Assembly: GCA_014058105.1 (NCBI GenBank)
Contig: JACGCM010000560.1
Coordinates: 3,658,001 to 3,722,000, forward strand
DNA from: Kingdonia uniflora
Taxonomy: Eukaryota > Streptophyta > Magnoliopsida > Ranunculales > Circaeasteraceae
DNA length: 64,000 nt
Direction of reading: 5' to 3'
In this document: in pieces, positions 45,675 through 57,964 of the stretch
How positions within the stretch are numbered: position 1 is the stretch's first letter
Layout: each line of letters begins with the position of its first letter
The notes under the pieces: model-generated
Seen by the model: the letters and a program-made list of their open reading frames with translations, nothing else
Told to the model about the DNA's origin: nothing
Database searches by the model: none
Program-made: the position numbers and the translations under genes

Positions 45675-48600
45675 AGACGTATAGCTAAATACATCAGTGG
45701 TTCTATTAGATGAGGTTTCGGGCAAACTAAATTAGACACTTTCTGGTGTATTGATGTTGTACAAATACCCGAGGAAGTCTCTAACGTACTTTGTTTTCCT
45801 TTTAGGCGCTGGAGTGTTCTTTGTTTTCATTGCGTTCACTACATTTTTTCCAGTCATGGTATTGATGCCTTAGAAATTTTCCATCTGTTTTACACTCGGG
45901 TATGTTTTTATCATAGGATCCTTCTTTGTACTTAAAGGTCTAAAGAATCAGCTCCAGCACATGTTATCTCAAGATGTACTTTGTAATGATTTTACCTGCT
46001 CCAAGTATATTAATATGATTTTACATGCTCATGACTCTCCTTGCAGAGATTTTTATCTATATTAGGGTTTGGTGGTAGTATGATTGGGACCATTTATGTA
46101 TCCATGGTTCTTCACAGTTACATTCTTTCTGTGCTCTTCTCTGTGTTACAAATATAATATCTATCATCCTAATTTTCTACCTGTTTCTCATGTTCTAAAG
46201 GTTAATTATTTTTATTTAGTATCTTATCACACATGATTACTTCCTCTGCATCACATAAAGGATTCAAAGTATTCATATGATCATTGATTTATGTATGTTG
46301 AATAGATATGAACTTTCTCAAGTATGAGATTAAAATAACCCTTAACTTTTGTATTAGCCATTTCTAACCGTTATCTCATTGTTTTCATCTTATCTTCTCC
46401 TTTTCTTATGTTGTTCTCTATATTAGTTGGGTAGGGGACCTTTTATTAACGATTTATATATGCAAGACATTGGTTTGATATATCCCATTAAGTGAAAATA
46501 CAAAGAGGGCAAGATAGTACATTTTTAAATATAAATTTTCAACAAGAAAGAGCCTTGAATAACAATATTGACCTTTTAGAGAAACAGATACTCTTTGAAT
46601 CCTTTCTATCTTTGTTAGGTGAATATATTTTTTAAGCTACTTCATCCTGTAAAGTGATTAAAAAAGTAGGAGGAAGACAAAGATTAATCAACACAAGCAC
46701 AGAATCAATTTGAATACACATTTGTGGCTATAACAGGATATGTGGGCGATAATGCTACAACATAAAAAAATATCTTCTAGGATATGAGCGCATCATAACA
46801 TAAATGAGAATGGTTGCATATCTTACTTTTTACACCCATTTATGGTCATACCTCTATTTCTGATGCTCCATGAGACCAAATCCTTGCTTTCAGCTCAATA
46901 AAAAATCTTAAGCGCTACCAAAGTTGCGCTTGTAGAATCATCATAGCAATCTCTGACTACTAGATAATTGCTCCAACATTATGTATAATTTAGTTTGTTT
47001 GTCCAAGTTTACCTTTAAACTTACAAGGAAGACTAGCGCTGTAGCAACATTAGGCAATAGTCAACCAGTTTTCTTTCCCCTAAATATAACATAGTGAATT
47101 ACCAAAATTAGTTTACTAACACAATAATCTAAATACATGTAAAAAGAGAATAAACTGCTATTTTTGGTCATAAAACTGCATTTTTCCCATAAAAAATTTA
47201 GAAATTTTATTGCCAACAAACAAAGGAAATTTTGCCTACAAGCCAGGCGAAAAGGCCAACAAAAGGCAAAACCAGAAAAGGGAAAAAAACAAAATCAGCT
47301 TCTGAACCTCAAATATTCAGTCTCACTATCCACAAATCTGCTTATGAAATCAGGTTTCCCAAAGCACCATTCTTCAAAAGGTATTGTAGCTCTGGATCCT
47401 CTTTTATCTAGCTGGGATAGTTGGAGTAAGTACAAAATGTATAGATGGGAACACAATTAATAAAATTTGCACATAAAAGAAACAATTACCTTTTATGGTC
47501 GTAGTAGATGCCATTAAAAGAAATTAAAGATCATTATCAGGACTATTATTAATCAACCGAACGTACTAATTATTTTTGTATGTAAGGTACCCCCACTTAA
47601 TTTTACTATGTAGTCATATTTTTTTTTCATGGAAGCATTTTTTGATTTTATCATGTAATTATGTTTCTTGATTGAGATTGGTGTATTTTATCCCAGGACA
47701 AGTCACCTTTTAATTTTAACAGTTACATCATATATTTTTGTATCTTTGTAGTGCCTCATGCAGTTTCTCAAAAATAGATGCAAATATGAAAGTTAGTATT
47801 TATTTTGTTTTGGATTTCTAATTAGTAAGTTTTGCGTATGATGATATAACAATCTAGAGTCCTTCACCATTTTATTCATTTACGTTATTTTTATTTTTTT
47901 TTGTAGATGGAAAAACTCTGAGCATAATGAAAGGGAGACTGGGATTTATAATGGTGTTAAGGGAGTTAACGTTGTAATGGGACATTGCTAGGATTTTTTT
48001 CAATAAAATACCATTGATGGATCATTAGGGTTTTTTGTACCATGGTGGAGGTGTAAAATTTGTAATGACAATAATGAGGGTTTGCATAGGTTTATGTGAT
48101 TTATGGAAATTAAATATGTCTCTTGGTGTATTATGATATCAAAAATGTGTTAACAAGTTCACACATAATTGTTTTTCTTTATGTTATCTTTGGAAGATAA
48201 CTCATGGAAGTCATAATTTTATATGGCATTTTGGTTGAATGATGAAGTGATTTAGTGTTACCAATTAACAATTTTCATAGATTTTATCCTAGACTACTAT
48301 TGATGATGCTAAGTATTAATTCATATATAAATTAGTGTTGCAAAATAATTCGATGCTAATGGAAACCTTTTATGAATAGAAAGAATTTAAGATAGTTTTA
48401 CTCTAAAAGGAGCAATCAGGAGTGGAACAACTGATATAAAAAGATGTTATGCTGCGAGCTGCCAACAATAACGTAATATATAAGAATATGGTTAATGCGT
48501 TTCACTTATATCAAAGATGTTATGAAACTCTCCAAATGTAGGGTCAATGGTGCATACTCTTTAAGCATTAAACTGATGTGCTAAAATTCGGTAAACATAA

Positions 48601-48675
48601 GTTGTTTAATCATAGCACTGAAGGCATGCCAGCATACTTGTTGCGTTGTTGGACGAACACATGTCTACGCATTAA
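45675..48675. other. Unassigned region
   Basis: AT-rich, with no confident coding segment. The plus frame 47164-47460 is lysine-rich at the start (RRKGQQKAKPEKGKKQNQ) and ends inside repetitive-looking DNA; no family is recognised. No LTR or Helitron ends were seen until 48676. Confidence 0.4.
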
Positions 48676-48731
48676 ATATGGTGTCGAAGGTGCGTCGACG
48701 TATTCACCGTGGCGGCCACGGGTAGTACTAG
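48676..48731 (+). mobile_element. Helitron 3' terminus (family 2), best-preserved copy
   Basis: GAAGGTGCGTCGACGTATTC then a perfect hairpin CCGTGGCGGCCACGG, GTAGTA and terminal CTAG followed by T. It matches the ends at 12063 and 17316. Confidence 0.75.
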
Positions 48732-49800
48732 TATATATATATATTTTTTATTAAATCGGGGCGGGACAGTGTTTTTGTTACTTTGGACAAATCTGCCTTA
48801 TGTCCAGAGACAAAGAGGGGTCGTGATGCATTGTTGGCACCTCGAGAATCGCATAAGGATGGGCAGTTTCAAAAGTTTGATATTTAAGCCCAAAGTCTAA
48901 AAAAAAAACAAAGTGAAAACTACTCTTCTCCTCCCTTGAGAAAAAAACCAACCCAAAACCAGTGCTTTCTCCGTCTCTCTGTATTTTACAATTCTGCCGA
49001 TTGTCTCTCTCTCTACGTTTTGATGCTTCAAATTCTCCTTATACTCTCTTCGCCTCTCTACATTTTACAATTCTGCCGATTCTCTCTCTCTCTCTCTATG
49101 TTTTGTTGCTTCAATTTTTCCTAGTTTTCACAGCTCAACATCCATTGTCTGCTCTAGTATAGGAGGGGCACAAAGGGGTAATCTTGATTTTATCCATGTA
49201 ATGGAACAACGTGGTGCTCAAGCCGATTGTAACACCTACATTTGGTCACTTAAGGGACGTGGGTCATTTGAAGAGGTTAAGAACTTGGAAGGATTTTGAA
49301 GTCTTGGTTTGATGGGGAATCACTTTTGTGTGATCAACTCATAGATGTTTATATTGGGTTTGGTGAATTTGAGTGTGGGGTTGGAGTGTTTGAAGATATG
49401 CCTCAAAGGAGGGTATCTTCATGGAATTGTATGATTCATGGGTTAACGAGGGAATGATTGAGTGATCGAAGGATGTTGCATTTTTTTTTGAGGATGATTC
49501 GGGAAGGTGGCTCAGTTCCGAATCGTGATACTTTTTGCGGTGTTCTAAGGGGATGTAGTAGAGTGAGTGTTAGGGGTTTTAAGATTGCTGAAGAAATACA
49601 TTTGCAGGTTATTCGATATGGTTATAGTAATGATCCAATTGTGGATAAGCCTTTGGTTGATTTGTATGCAATGAATGGGTATGTGAATTCAGCTTGGTTG
49701 GTCTTTGAACATTTGTGAATCTTGCCTTTGGGCTTTAAATGAATTATTTGGGGTGGTCATCGAGGGATACTAAGGACATCGTAGGAACTCTGAATTCAGA
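48732..49800 (+). mobile_element. Helitron copy with PPR cargo (5' end degraded, right end not found)
   Basis: Near 48749, ATTAAATCGGGGCGGGACAG then GTGTTTTTGTTACTTTGGAC matches the 5' region of 17594 and 21427, followed by the same leader and PPR core. It starts directly after the CTAG of the preceding Helitron. The extreme 5' bases are replaced by a TA run. Confidence 0.6.
49150..49718 (+). pseudogene. PPR protein gene fragment, copy C (longest)
   Basis: The frame at 49458-49718 reads FFLRMIREGGSVPNRDTFCG then VLRGCSRVSVRGFK, as in copies A and B, and continues with IAEEIHLQVIRYGYSNDPIV, LVDLYAMNGYVNSAWLVFEH. This is the PLS-class PPR signature (IH..V...G, LVDLYA.NG, SAWLVF). It retains PPR sequence beyond the point where copies A and B switch to other genes, so it is the closest to the donor gene. 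Upstream, at 49180-49300, the first repeat (TYIWSLKGRGSFEEVK) is frameshifted. Confidence 0.78.
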
Positions 49801-50483
49801 CATAACTTGAGCATTTTTTTTCTATTGAAGTGGAACAAGCAAATAAAGGATTGTCAAGGCACTGAGGTCTCTCTCTCCCATTCTCTCATGCTTGCTGCTT
49901 TTCTGCCAAGCAAGTTGATATTGGATTATAATGTATTTTGATGTAATATTATTTATGTTTCTTACTAACAAAGTGAGATTCTATATGGCTATTTTAGATC
50001 AATGTTCAATAGGATTGACATGATCAAACGGCAGATATCCCTTTAATCGTCTCGCTCGCTCTGAAATTTAGTTTAATCCAGGTATAAGTTGCTCATTTTA
50101 TAATTAGTTTCCTTGCGTTGGTTTTATTTGGGGATAATGTGTTTTTTTTTCATGTATTTTCTTACATAAGGTTTTATTTGAGAATAACAGTCTTTTCTTC
50201 GTCTAACTTTTGAATACATGAAGTACTTCGATAAATTCTAAGGCCTCTACTAGAACTTTAGACATTCTAGACAAAAATTAGTAAAAAATATATCCTTCAA
50301 TCTCCATATCAAAGGCTTACAAGGAAGACTTTTTGCCCCAAGATTCTCCCATTGCGCTATTTTCTAAATGTATTTCCATATAACTAAAAGAATAACATCT
50401 CGAAGGACTTTAATTTTCCCCATTACTGACGCTTAATACCATCACTAAAGGTAAAAAGCTTCATTCTCCATCCTGCCTTCTCA
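49800..50483. other. Unassigned AT-rich interval
   Basis: No coding family, LTR or Helitron end recognised. Confidence 0.4.
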
Positions 50484-50580
50484 TCTATATTATAAATCTC
50501 AGCTTTGTCCTATGTAGCATCATTTGTCCTACGTGGCGACGATTGTCCCTCGTGGCAAGCTTTGTCCTGCGTGGCAAAGA
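50484..50580 (+). mobile_element. Helitron-like 5' end with repeated TTTGTCC-CGTGGC motifs, copy 1
   Basis: A|TCTATATTATAAATCTCAGC starts with TC after an A. It is followed by four units of TTTGTCCTACGTGGC-like sequence at about 50504, 50523, 50543 and 50561. The same layout is found at 52334. No matching 3' end was identified before 52334. Confidence 0.6.
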
Positions 50581-52333
50581 GAAATAGTGTTAAATTATGT
50601 CAAATTAATTTTAGGCACATTTATTGATTATTTAGCATCTATTAAAAATTTGAAACTGTTCCTTCTCTTCACCTTTCTTTCTTCAGATTCTCCAGTAAAA
50701 ACGTTTCTCCCGGTTGCATCACTCTCTCTTCAGCAATTTCTTTAATGCTCATGTATGGAGAATTTACTCATCAATTTTCTCATTTATGAATTAAATCTCT
50801 GCCCATGATTTTCTTTAAAATTGTAACTCTTCAATTTTCAGTTATAGATTCAAATTCTTCGTCTCTCTTTATATATCAAATTTCAACTCTGAGAACACCC
50901 TCGGGTTTGCTAAAGTAATTGTACAGAAAATTACTAAAGAAAATCCAACTCTAAGAAATACCCAAATGGCATTCACAATGGGAAAGTTGAACCTGCATTG
51001 GAAGTTCACCCAAATTGAATTTATTGAGGCAAGTTTTGAGTTTTCTCTCGGTATCACACCTGTAATGGAATTCTCAACCCCAGAATCAACTTTAGTTTTA
51101 ATAGTGGTAAAGTTAATCAAAAAGAGGAGTTCCATCTTTTGATCATTGGATTGGAAGTATTCTTCTTTTATGTTGTTAGCCATCAAATAAAGAAAAAGGA
51201 ATATGAGATTTCTCCCAAAAAAGATCTATTTCTTAATTTGGTTAAATAGTATATGCTAATTATGTTTGAGTCAATTTGATTATTAGGGTTGTTTGTTTTA
51301 TTTTGAAGAATTTAGTGTTGTTTAGATCAGGTTTTATTATGAAAGGACGTGTAATTTGAAGCAAGAAGAGTCAGATCGGAAGTTGCGGATGGATATCTTC
51401 AAAATAACAATCTTTTGAAGGTAGAATGGACAAGAATTTTATATGATTCCTCGCATGGCCTTGGGTTTTTATTTTCAGTATACTAAAATGCATATTTTCC
51501 TCCTCTTTTCTCATTAAGGTGGATTTCGGGTCCTTTGCATCAACTTTGAGAACCAGGTACCTTATTCATCAATTGAATCTACAACTTTTATAAGTCCCTG
51601 CATTGAGTATCATTGAGTAAAATTATAATCTCTGTTTGAACTTTAAAGAATAAATCTGCATATCAAATATGGCGAGCGTATTAAAACTAAATTTGGGGAT
51701 TTTATCAGCTCAGGTACGCAAATTCTTTTCTCTTTAATTTAATTTTGGGAATATTGCTCCAAACTTCTGTCAATATATTAGTTGCGTTTTCTTATTATTA
51801 CTTTTCTATTTTTTCGTTACTATTTGTTGAGTTTACGACCATTCCATCTTTGCTTCTATGAAATCGCTGACAACAAATAGCGTTGGTTTTTTTCCCCTTA
51901 ATGTAATTGCGCTTTCAATGATCTAATTGCAAAAACCTCCAATGGTGTCTGCTGATTACAGTTGCGGAGAGATGATCTACCCTCATACTTTCTATTCATA
52001 GTATAAAAAAGAAAAGATAAAAAAGAAACGCAAATAGAAATGGGATCTCTTTAGTTCCTAATGAGAAGAATAAATCTATATCTAAACCCGGCTAATCTCG
52101 AGTTTGTTTCAAAGTAAATTTTTGAGTACTACTCAAGACATGCTTTCGAAAACCTATATTGCAATGACAAATTTACATCATGTGATTAATCCCTCCCTTT
52201 GTTTGTAAGATACATTTCTTAATGCCCAAACTAAATATTAAACACTTAAACTTTCTCAAATGTTGTAGGATTTCACATGATTTATGTTAGTATTAGTATT
52301 AGTTTCCAGACTTCACATATGCCTAATTTTTAG
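50581..52333. other. Interior of a Helitron-like element, cargo unrecognised
   Basis: A minus-strand open stretch at 50869-51186 (105 codons) has no recognised family. The rest is AT-rich, with no convincing exons. Confidence 0.35.
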
Positions 52334-52435
52334 TCTATATTATAAATTTCAATTTTGTCCTACGTGGCTACGTTTGTCCCGCGTGGCGATGATGATTGTC
52401 CCGCGTGGTGAGCTTTGTCCTACGTGGCGGTGGAA
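52334..52435 (+). mobile_element. Helitron-like 5' end with repeated TTTGTCC-CGTGGC motifs, copy 2
   Basis: TCTATATTATAAATTTCAAT then units at about 52353, 52371, 52393 and 52414 with ACGTGGC or GCGTGGC cores. It is near-identical to the first 30 bases at 50484. Confidence 0.65.
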
Positions 52436-53239
52436 GGGGTCCTATGAGTCATGTAACAATTCAATGACAATTTATTCAAACATTAAAGGGTAATATATTT
52501 ATTATTTCTTTTATTTCCATCTCTTCAAGTTCAAGTGGATGAATTATGCTACATCTCTTTCTCTTCTCTGAAACTTGATAGAGCAATAATGTTCTCCATA
52601 TTAGTGTTAATTATTTCTATATTGAAACCCCCACAAGTTGCCCACATGAATCTTTCTACACCCATCACCAATTTAGCCATAACTAAAAAGCCCAATCTCT
52701 AATCCAGTTCTAATGTTATCCCTAAAGCCCAATTGCCCAAGTTGCAGCGAATGTTCTCCATTAAATAAGGTAGCTCTATCTCTCTCTCTAAAATCAGTTG
52801 ATCTAATTTTTAGTTTTTTTATACAAAATTGTAAATGATTCCTAAATTTTATCTTTAATTAATTGCAACTTCTTCCAGGTTAAAGTATTTGCCCAATGGT
52901 AGGTTAGAGACATTGAAGGTTCTAATTCTTCAACAGAGTTCACCTCAATTACCTTTAAGAGGTATCATGATGATCTTATTAGGCCGTTGAGGATAGGAAA
53001 AACAACAGGTTGTTAGGTTCTTATCAAGCTCCAATCGTGGGTCCAAATTTAATACTAGGGCCATTTTGGCTACAATAAAAGTATTCTTTATTCATGCTGA
53101 AATATATTCATTGGCGTCGCTTATAACCCATGCTTAAGCATCATGTCTGAAATCTCTAGAAATATACCCCATGGGAAGCCAAGATGAAATCGACCCTTAA
53201 TAAGAATTTTTTTTTCTTTTGACAAGAATTCAATCGGGG

Positions 53240-53630
53240 AGGTCTTCGGCTAAGAAGTATATTGTTGATGTAGAAAAGGGTAGGATGAGAATTAGGATGA
53301 AAGTTTGATTAGCACTTGGGGTTGTGATATCTTGCATTGGAACTGGGTTATTGGTTTTATTCGATTTATTTATCAGTTATGTCTGTCACCACTATTGGAT
53401 ATGGGGATAGAGCTTGTCATACATTGTCTGGAAGATTTTTGCTTTGGTTTGGCTTTTATTCTCAGCATTGGCTGTTGCTCGGGCGTTTTGGTATCTGGCG
53501 GAGTCAAGGATTGATAAGAGGCATAGGCGAATTACAAAGTGTGTGTTGAATAGGGATATCACATTGGATGATCAGATCATAGCTGATGTTGATCACCATG
53601 GTTATATGAGGTTCGTAGTGTTCCCTTGAA
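53240..53630 (+). pseudogene. Two-pore potassium (TPK) channel gene fragment
   Basis: The fragment carries the second pore with selectivity filter: SVMSVTTIGYGDRACHTLSG, TTIGYGD at about 53388-53408. After a frameshift it continues FALVWLLFSALAVARAFWYL (outer helix), then AESRIDKRHRRITKCVLNRD and DVDHHG, the cytosolic linker and start of an EF-hand as in plant vacuolar TPK channels. Upstream, LALGVVISCIGTG matches the preceding helix after an in-frame TGA near 53308. The first pore and N-terminus are missing. It probably sits in the Helitron-like element starting at 52334. Confidence 0.75.
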
Positions 53631-53639
53631 TTCCAGAAT

Positions 53640-55008
53640 CATAGTATAGTCACTAATATAATTTCTTAGGAAACATAAGTTATTCTCAAGTAAAAAGTAC
53701 ATAAACATAAGCAAAAAAAAGGATACTTTTTTAATTCAAGGGTTTAGTTTATTAAGCTTCAGAATATATATTGCAAATTTCGCTAAATTCAGAGATGATG
53801 TTACAGTATTATGAACTTTCAGCTGGTACATAAAACTTGGAACCTTAGAAACATGTAGTTGTCAGTACAATTTAGATGGGATTTTGTATTTTCCGTATTT
53901 TTTTCTTTTCTCAAAAAATTAAGTTTTATTTTGGGATATAGTTAACTTTGAAGTTTGATCACTTTTCTACAAGAAAAACCCTTTCAAAACATGCATATAG
54001 TAAAGCTAAATTGATCACTTTTGTCTACATACTTTTTACATGAATTATTGTGATATAAATGCATATATTTATGTGAATTTCTTGCTTAGTTGTTGAACTT
54101 CATTATGTTGTTCCAATATAGAATGTGTCTTCACTAAATATATATGTTCATATCTCTTCATAGTTTTTTTTTCTTCTTTCTTTTCATTATAAGTTTTATT
54201 TTCCATTGTGTGGATTTTAAGCAATTGCAATTGAGGCTTTTGCGAAAGTTTATGGCTTATGTTTGGTTTTAGGTGAACTTAATTTTATTGGGTTATGTCT
54301 ATAAATTGACATTCAGAGAACAACGATCCAAGTGTCAGGTACAAACTTCTTCTTGCATTTTAATTAATCAAACGGTCGTTTATCTTCATATATTATTTTA
54401 TGCATTTTCCGTTGTCACATTTGCAAAGTTGTAATTCAATGAATATTAACAGCTCTTTTTAGATTTGGGGGAAATATTGTCTTTGATGGGTGTTGATCTG
54501 AATTGTGGTGAGCATCAAACTTCATTGTCACTATTTTATATTTGCTTGGTATCGAATCCAAGAGATGCTTTCAAGAGTGAAGATTACCGCAATTCAAACA
54601 ATTTTTCTCTATTAAGAAAAAAATTTTAGTTGATAATTATATGCTTTAGTCTTCATCTAAAATTAGTTTTACTCTGTTATTCTTAACATGTTTTGATCTT
54701 CATCACAAATGGGTTTGATTTGTAGTTCATGACATCTTTCAATCCATTATTATTAATTACTTTCATCAGACCTATGTTGTTCCAGCTTTTAATAGAGCAA
54801 CCTTTAGATTAGACGATAATTCCAAAATTGAGGTATATCTCCACCTCCAATGTATCTACTTTATGAAATCGAAGTGAATATTGAGATATAAGCAAATAAT
54901 TTGATGATATAAGGGCTAATGAACATGTTTATGAGTCTCCTCCTGATGGTACCGTCTAGGAACTTTTATAGCAGTGTTCATAGAGTGTTGCCATCAAAAT
55001 ATCATTTA
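53640..55008. other. Unassigned interval before the second Ty3/gypsy element
   Basis: AT-rich. A few short coding-like bits (for example near 54770-54830, QTYVVPAFNRATFRLDDN) have no recognised family. It may be further introns or cargo of the element starting at 52334. Confidence 0.35.
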
Positions 55009-55013
55009 CCTTG

Positions 55014-57786
55014 TGTAATGACCCGTATTTCATTTATTCCTAATATTTACTCATATTCCATTTCCGCTCATATATTTCTATTCGTTATCTCATCGGCATA
55101 TTAGATTTATTTCCTCCACATTTAAGTTCCACATTTATTTTCCACATGTACTCTTTCATCCATTTTATTCATCCATTATGCATCCATTTATTCCTTTTGG
55201 TAGTTTAGTATTAGATTCCTTTTGTAGTTTTGGTGGTTCGGCGGTCATTCGAAGGAGGAGGTGGCGTTGTGGCCTTGGGAACCCATAGATGGGTTGGTGA
55301 TGATATTTAATTATTGTGTTTGAGGTTTAATGTGGTTCAGGTGAGCCGTTGGATTGGCCGGTAGGTTTCCGAGGTTTTTCCGGGCAAAGATTCTATTTTG
55401 GCATTCCGGTGGTTTTAGGCGTTACGGCGGTGTTATGATTAATGGGAACCCCTAGATTGGTTAATAGTGATGTTTGTATGTTGTGTGTGTAATTTGGGGT
55501 GGTTCTGGTGAGCCGTTGGATTGGCCAGTAGGTTTCCAGAGTTTCCCGAAGAAAAGATTCATTTTGGGGGGTTTAGGCGTTTTGGTGGCCGTGAGGCGGT
55601 GGAGGTGGTGTTTCTACTTTGGAAGACCTTTGTTGAGCTTGTAATAGTATTTGTGTGGTAGTGGTGGTGGTCTGTGGTGTTTTCGGGGTGGTCTGTGGTG
55701 CTCCAGGGTAATTTTTTTTGGTGCAGGAGCAATTCTGTTCGAACAGGAACCTTTCTGTTCCAATAGGCCCCTTTCAATTTGAACAAAACTCTTCTCTGTT
55801 TGAATACACTTCAGTCTGTTCGAACAGGATCATTTCCTATTCGAGCAAAGGCTCGTTTTCAGCTCTTTTTTTTGTTTAAAAATTCTTTTTTACACTTTCC
55901 CTTTTTTTTCTCTCTCTTCTCTCCCAAACCTATTCCCCTCTCCTCCTAACTCTAGATACTTTCTTTCCCATCGCATCGAGGATTCTTCGCCCGCTTCATC
56001 GCAACCTTTGCTCCTATCCTCGGTAAGAAATTCCCGATTCCTTTTCTATTTTTTCGCTCAATTTCGGCGTAGGTCAGATTAGTAGGGTTTTGTTTTGATG
56101 TCGTTTCCTTAATTGATTGGCTGTTTGATGTTCTCCATTGTTGGTATTAGATTATCAGGCATTTCGTTACCGTTCCGCAGATTTTAGTTGGGTTTCTGAG
56201 TTGGCTGTTCCGCAGGACTTGGATTTCCTTCAGGCGAGTTTTATTCCAGCATTATTAAGTTTTTATACTAGTTTCTGAGTATTGTTTTAGAGAGTTATAT
56301 TGAACTTAGAGATGTCTTGTGATTAACTATAGTTTAACCTATGAATTATTCTGTTAGAAGTGTTAACCTGCAGTTTGGGTTTATAATTATTTCTGGAGTT
56401 GGTTTTTGGTTCAAATAGGACCTGAGTTAGTTAGTGGTGGTTGGGTTAACGTTCTCGTGGCTTGCCAAGGAATGCCCTTCCAGCCTTAAGAGATTGTTGG
56501 GTTGGATGTAGTGACGGTTAGGTTGCTGCATCGGCTATGTATAGTCGTTGCAGCCGAGTCCCTATTTATCCTTGTTGTGTTACCGTGTAAGCGGTAGCTG
56601 GGTTGCTTTCTTGAGCACCTGTTGCACTTTATAACTTATAACACATCTTTAAAAACTTATTGAGATTGGATACACGAACACTCCGTTTCGGTTGACCTCC
56701 GACAGGATCCAAGGAATCTGTATGATCGGGTTAAAAGACACGGTGAGATTTGGAATGGCACTATCATACCTAGTTCAACCACTCCAGAGTGTGGAATGGT
56801 ATGAGGCAGAGTCATGGAGATCTCAACTTATCCACGTTGAGGTTGAAATTCCTTGAAATGTTACGGACTATTATTCCGCGGGTGGATACACCCAAATCAA
56901 CTTTGATCAAGTGTCACCATCGTAGATTGGTAGAGCTTAACCAAATCGTACCTGTGTATCCCTTTACTGATCTCTTTAAGAAATTAGACGTTAGCGGTTG
57001 ATCAACCAACATTATAATATGATCGCGTACACTTTTTAAATACTGAATCATCCTGCATTAGGGGATATTTATGGGAATATCCCTGTTCATCATAACATAT
57101 CATTGCATCTAGGATAAGTATAGGATTATCCTAGTCATCACTTCACGTCATGGCATTGCATATTATTATATCATCACATTCTCTTCTCATATTCCTTACT
57201 CTATACTCTTCTCATATTCCTTCTCTATTCTCTCCTCTCACCAACTCTATTTCCTTTCCTTATCAACTCTGTATCTGTTATGGTCAATTATTATTTTGCT
57301 AGATTGTATTTACCAGTTTTATATTACATTCATCTCTACTCTATTTTTCAGTACCAGTTGTTAGTAAGTTATTTAGTTTTGTTGAATTAGTGAGCTTGCT
57401 GTTTGCTCACTCTCGCATTTTAACTATTTTAGAGGTTGATTAGCTTGGACTACCACGTGGGTAGCCAGTTCAGAGATAGATTTTGCCGCTGCAGATTTCC
57501 TTTAGTTCTAGATTTCTGTAGGTGTTCTCAGCATGTGTCGCTGAGCTTTTATTCGAGATGTTGTATCACATTTTCATCTGATATGTAAATATATGTCTTT
57601 TGCTTCCGCGTTATATTGTTATTATTTATTCTTTACTCTGATGATTATTGCTATATGTGAATAGCCGAGCCAGAATTTGTCTACGGCTTGGCTATTTGTG
57701 GGGTAGAATCTTGGATTCCCTGACCTGCACTACTTAGAATCTAGTAATTGGTCAAGCTATCGATTACTGGATTTTGGGGCGTGACA
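55014..57786 (+). mobile_element. 5' LTR (2773 bp) of the second Ty3/gypsy element
   Basis: TGTAATGACCCG to GATTTTGGGGCGTGACA, with TSD candidate CCTTG before it (55009-55013). The donor-like CCTCG|GTAAGAAAT is at 56023. TTCGAA motifs lie at 55735-55860. A T-rich TTTAAAAA region near 55875 may serve as the TATA box. The partner LTR begins at 62680. Confidence 0.93.
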
Positions 57787-57790
57787 GACT

Positions 57791-57802
57791 TGCTATCAGA
57801 AC
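57791..57802 (+). promoter_or_regulatory. Mutated primer binding site
   Basis: TGCTATCAGAAC differs at two positions from TGGTATCAGAGC of the first element, four bases after the LTR end. It is the same initiator tRNA-Met site, decayed. Confidence 0.75.
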
Positions 57803-57950
57803 GTAAGGTACATCTTTATCTCTATTATTGCAGATCATATGACGAGTTATTCTTTAGACGGAGTTAGGATCGATTCTTTTCGGATTTATGCTTTATCGTA
57901 TTCCTTTCCTATTCCTAATCTTTTCCTATCTGTTTCTGAGTTGTGTTTCC

Positions 57951-57964
57951 TTATTCACGACAGA
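57951..57964 (+). promoter_or_regulatory. Possible 3' splice acceptor directly before gag
   Basis: TTCCTTATTCACGACAG|ATG places a pyrimidine-rich tract and CAG immediately before the gag start at 57964. Joined to the LTR donor at 56023 it would remove the long U5 and PBS from a gag mRNA. In the first element the same place reads GTATAA|ATG, so the AG is lost there. Confidence 0.35.
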
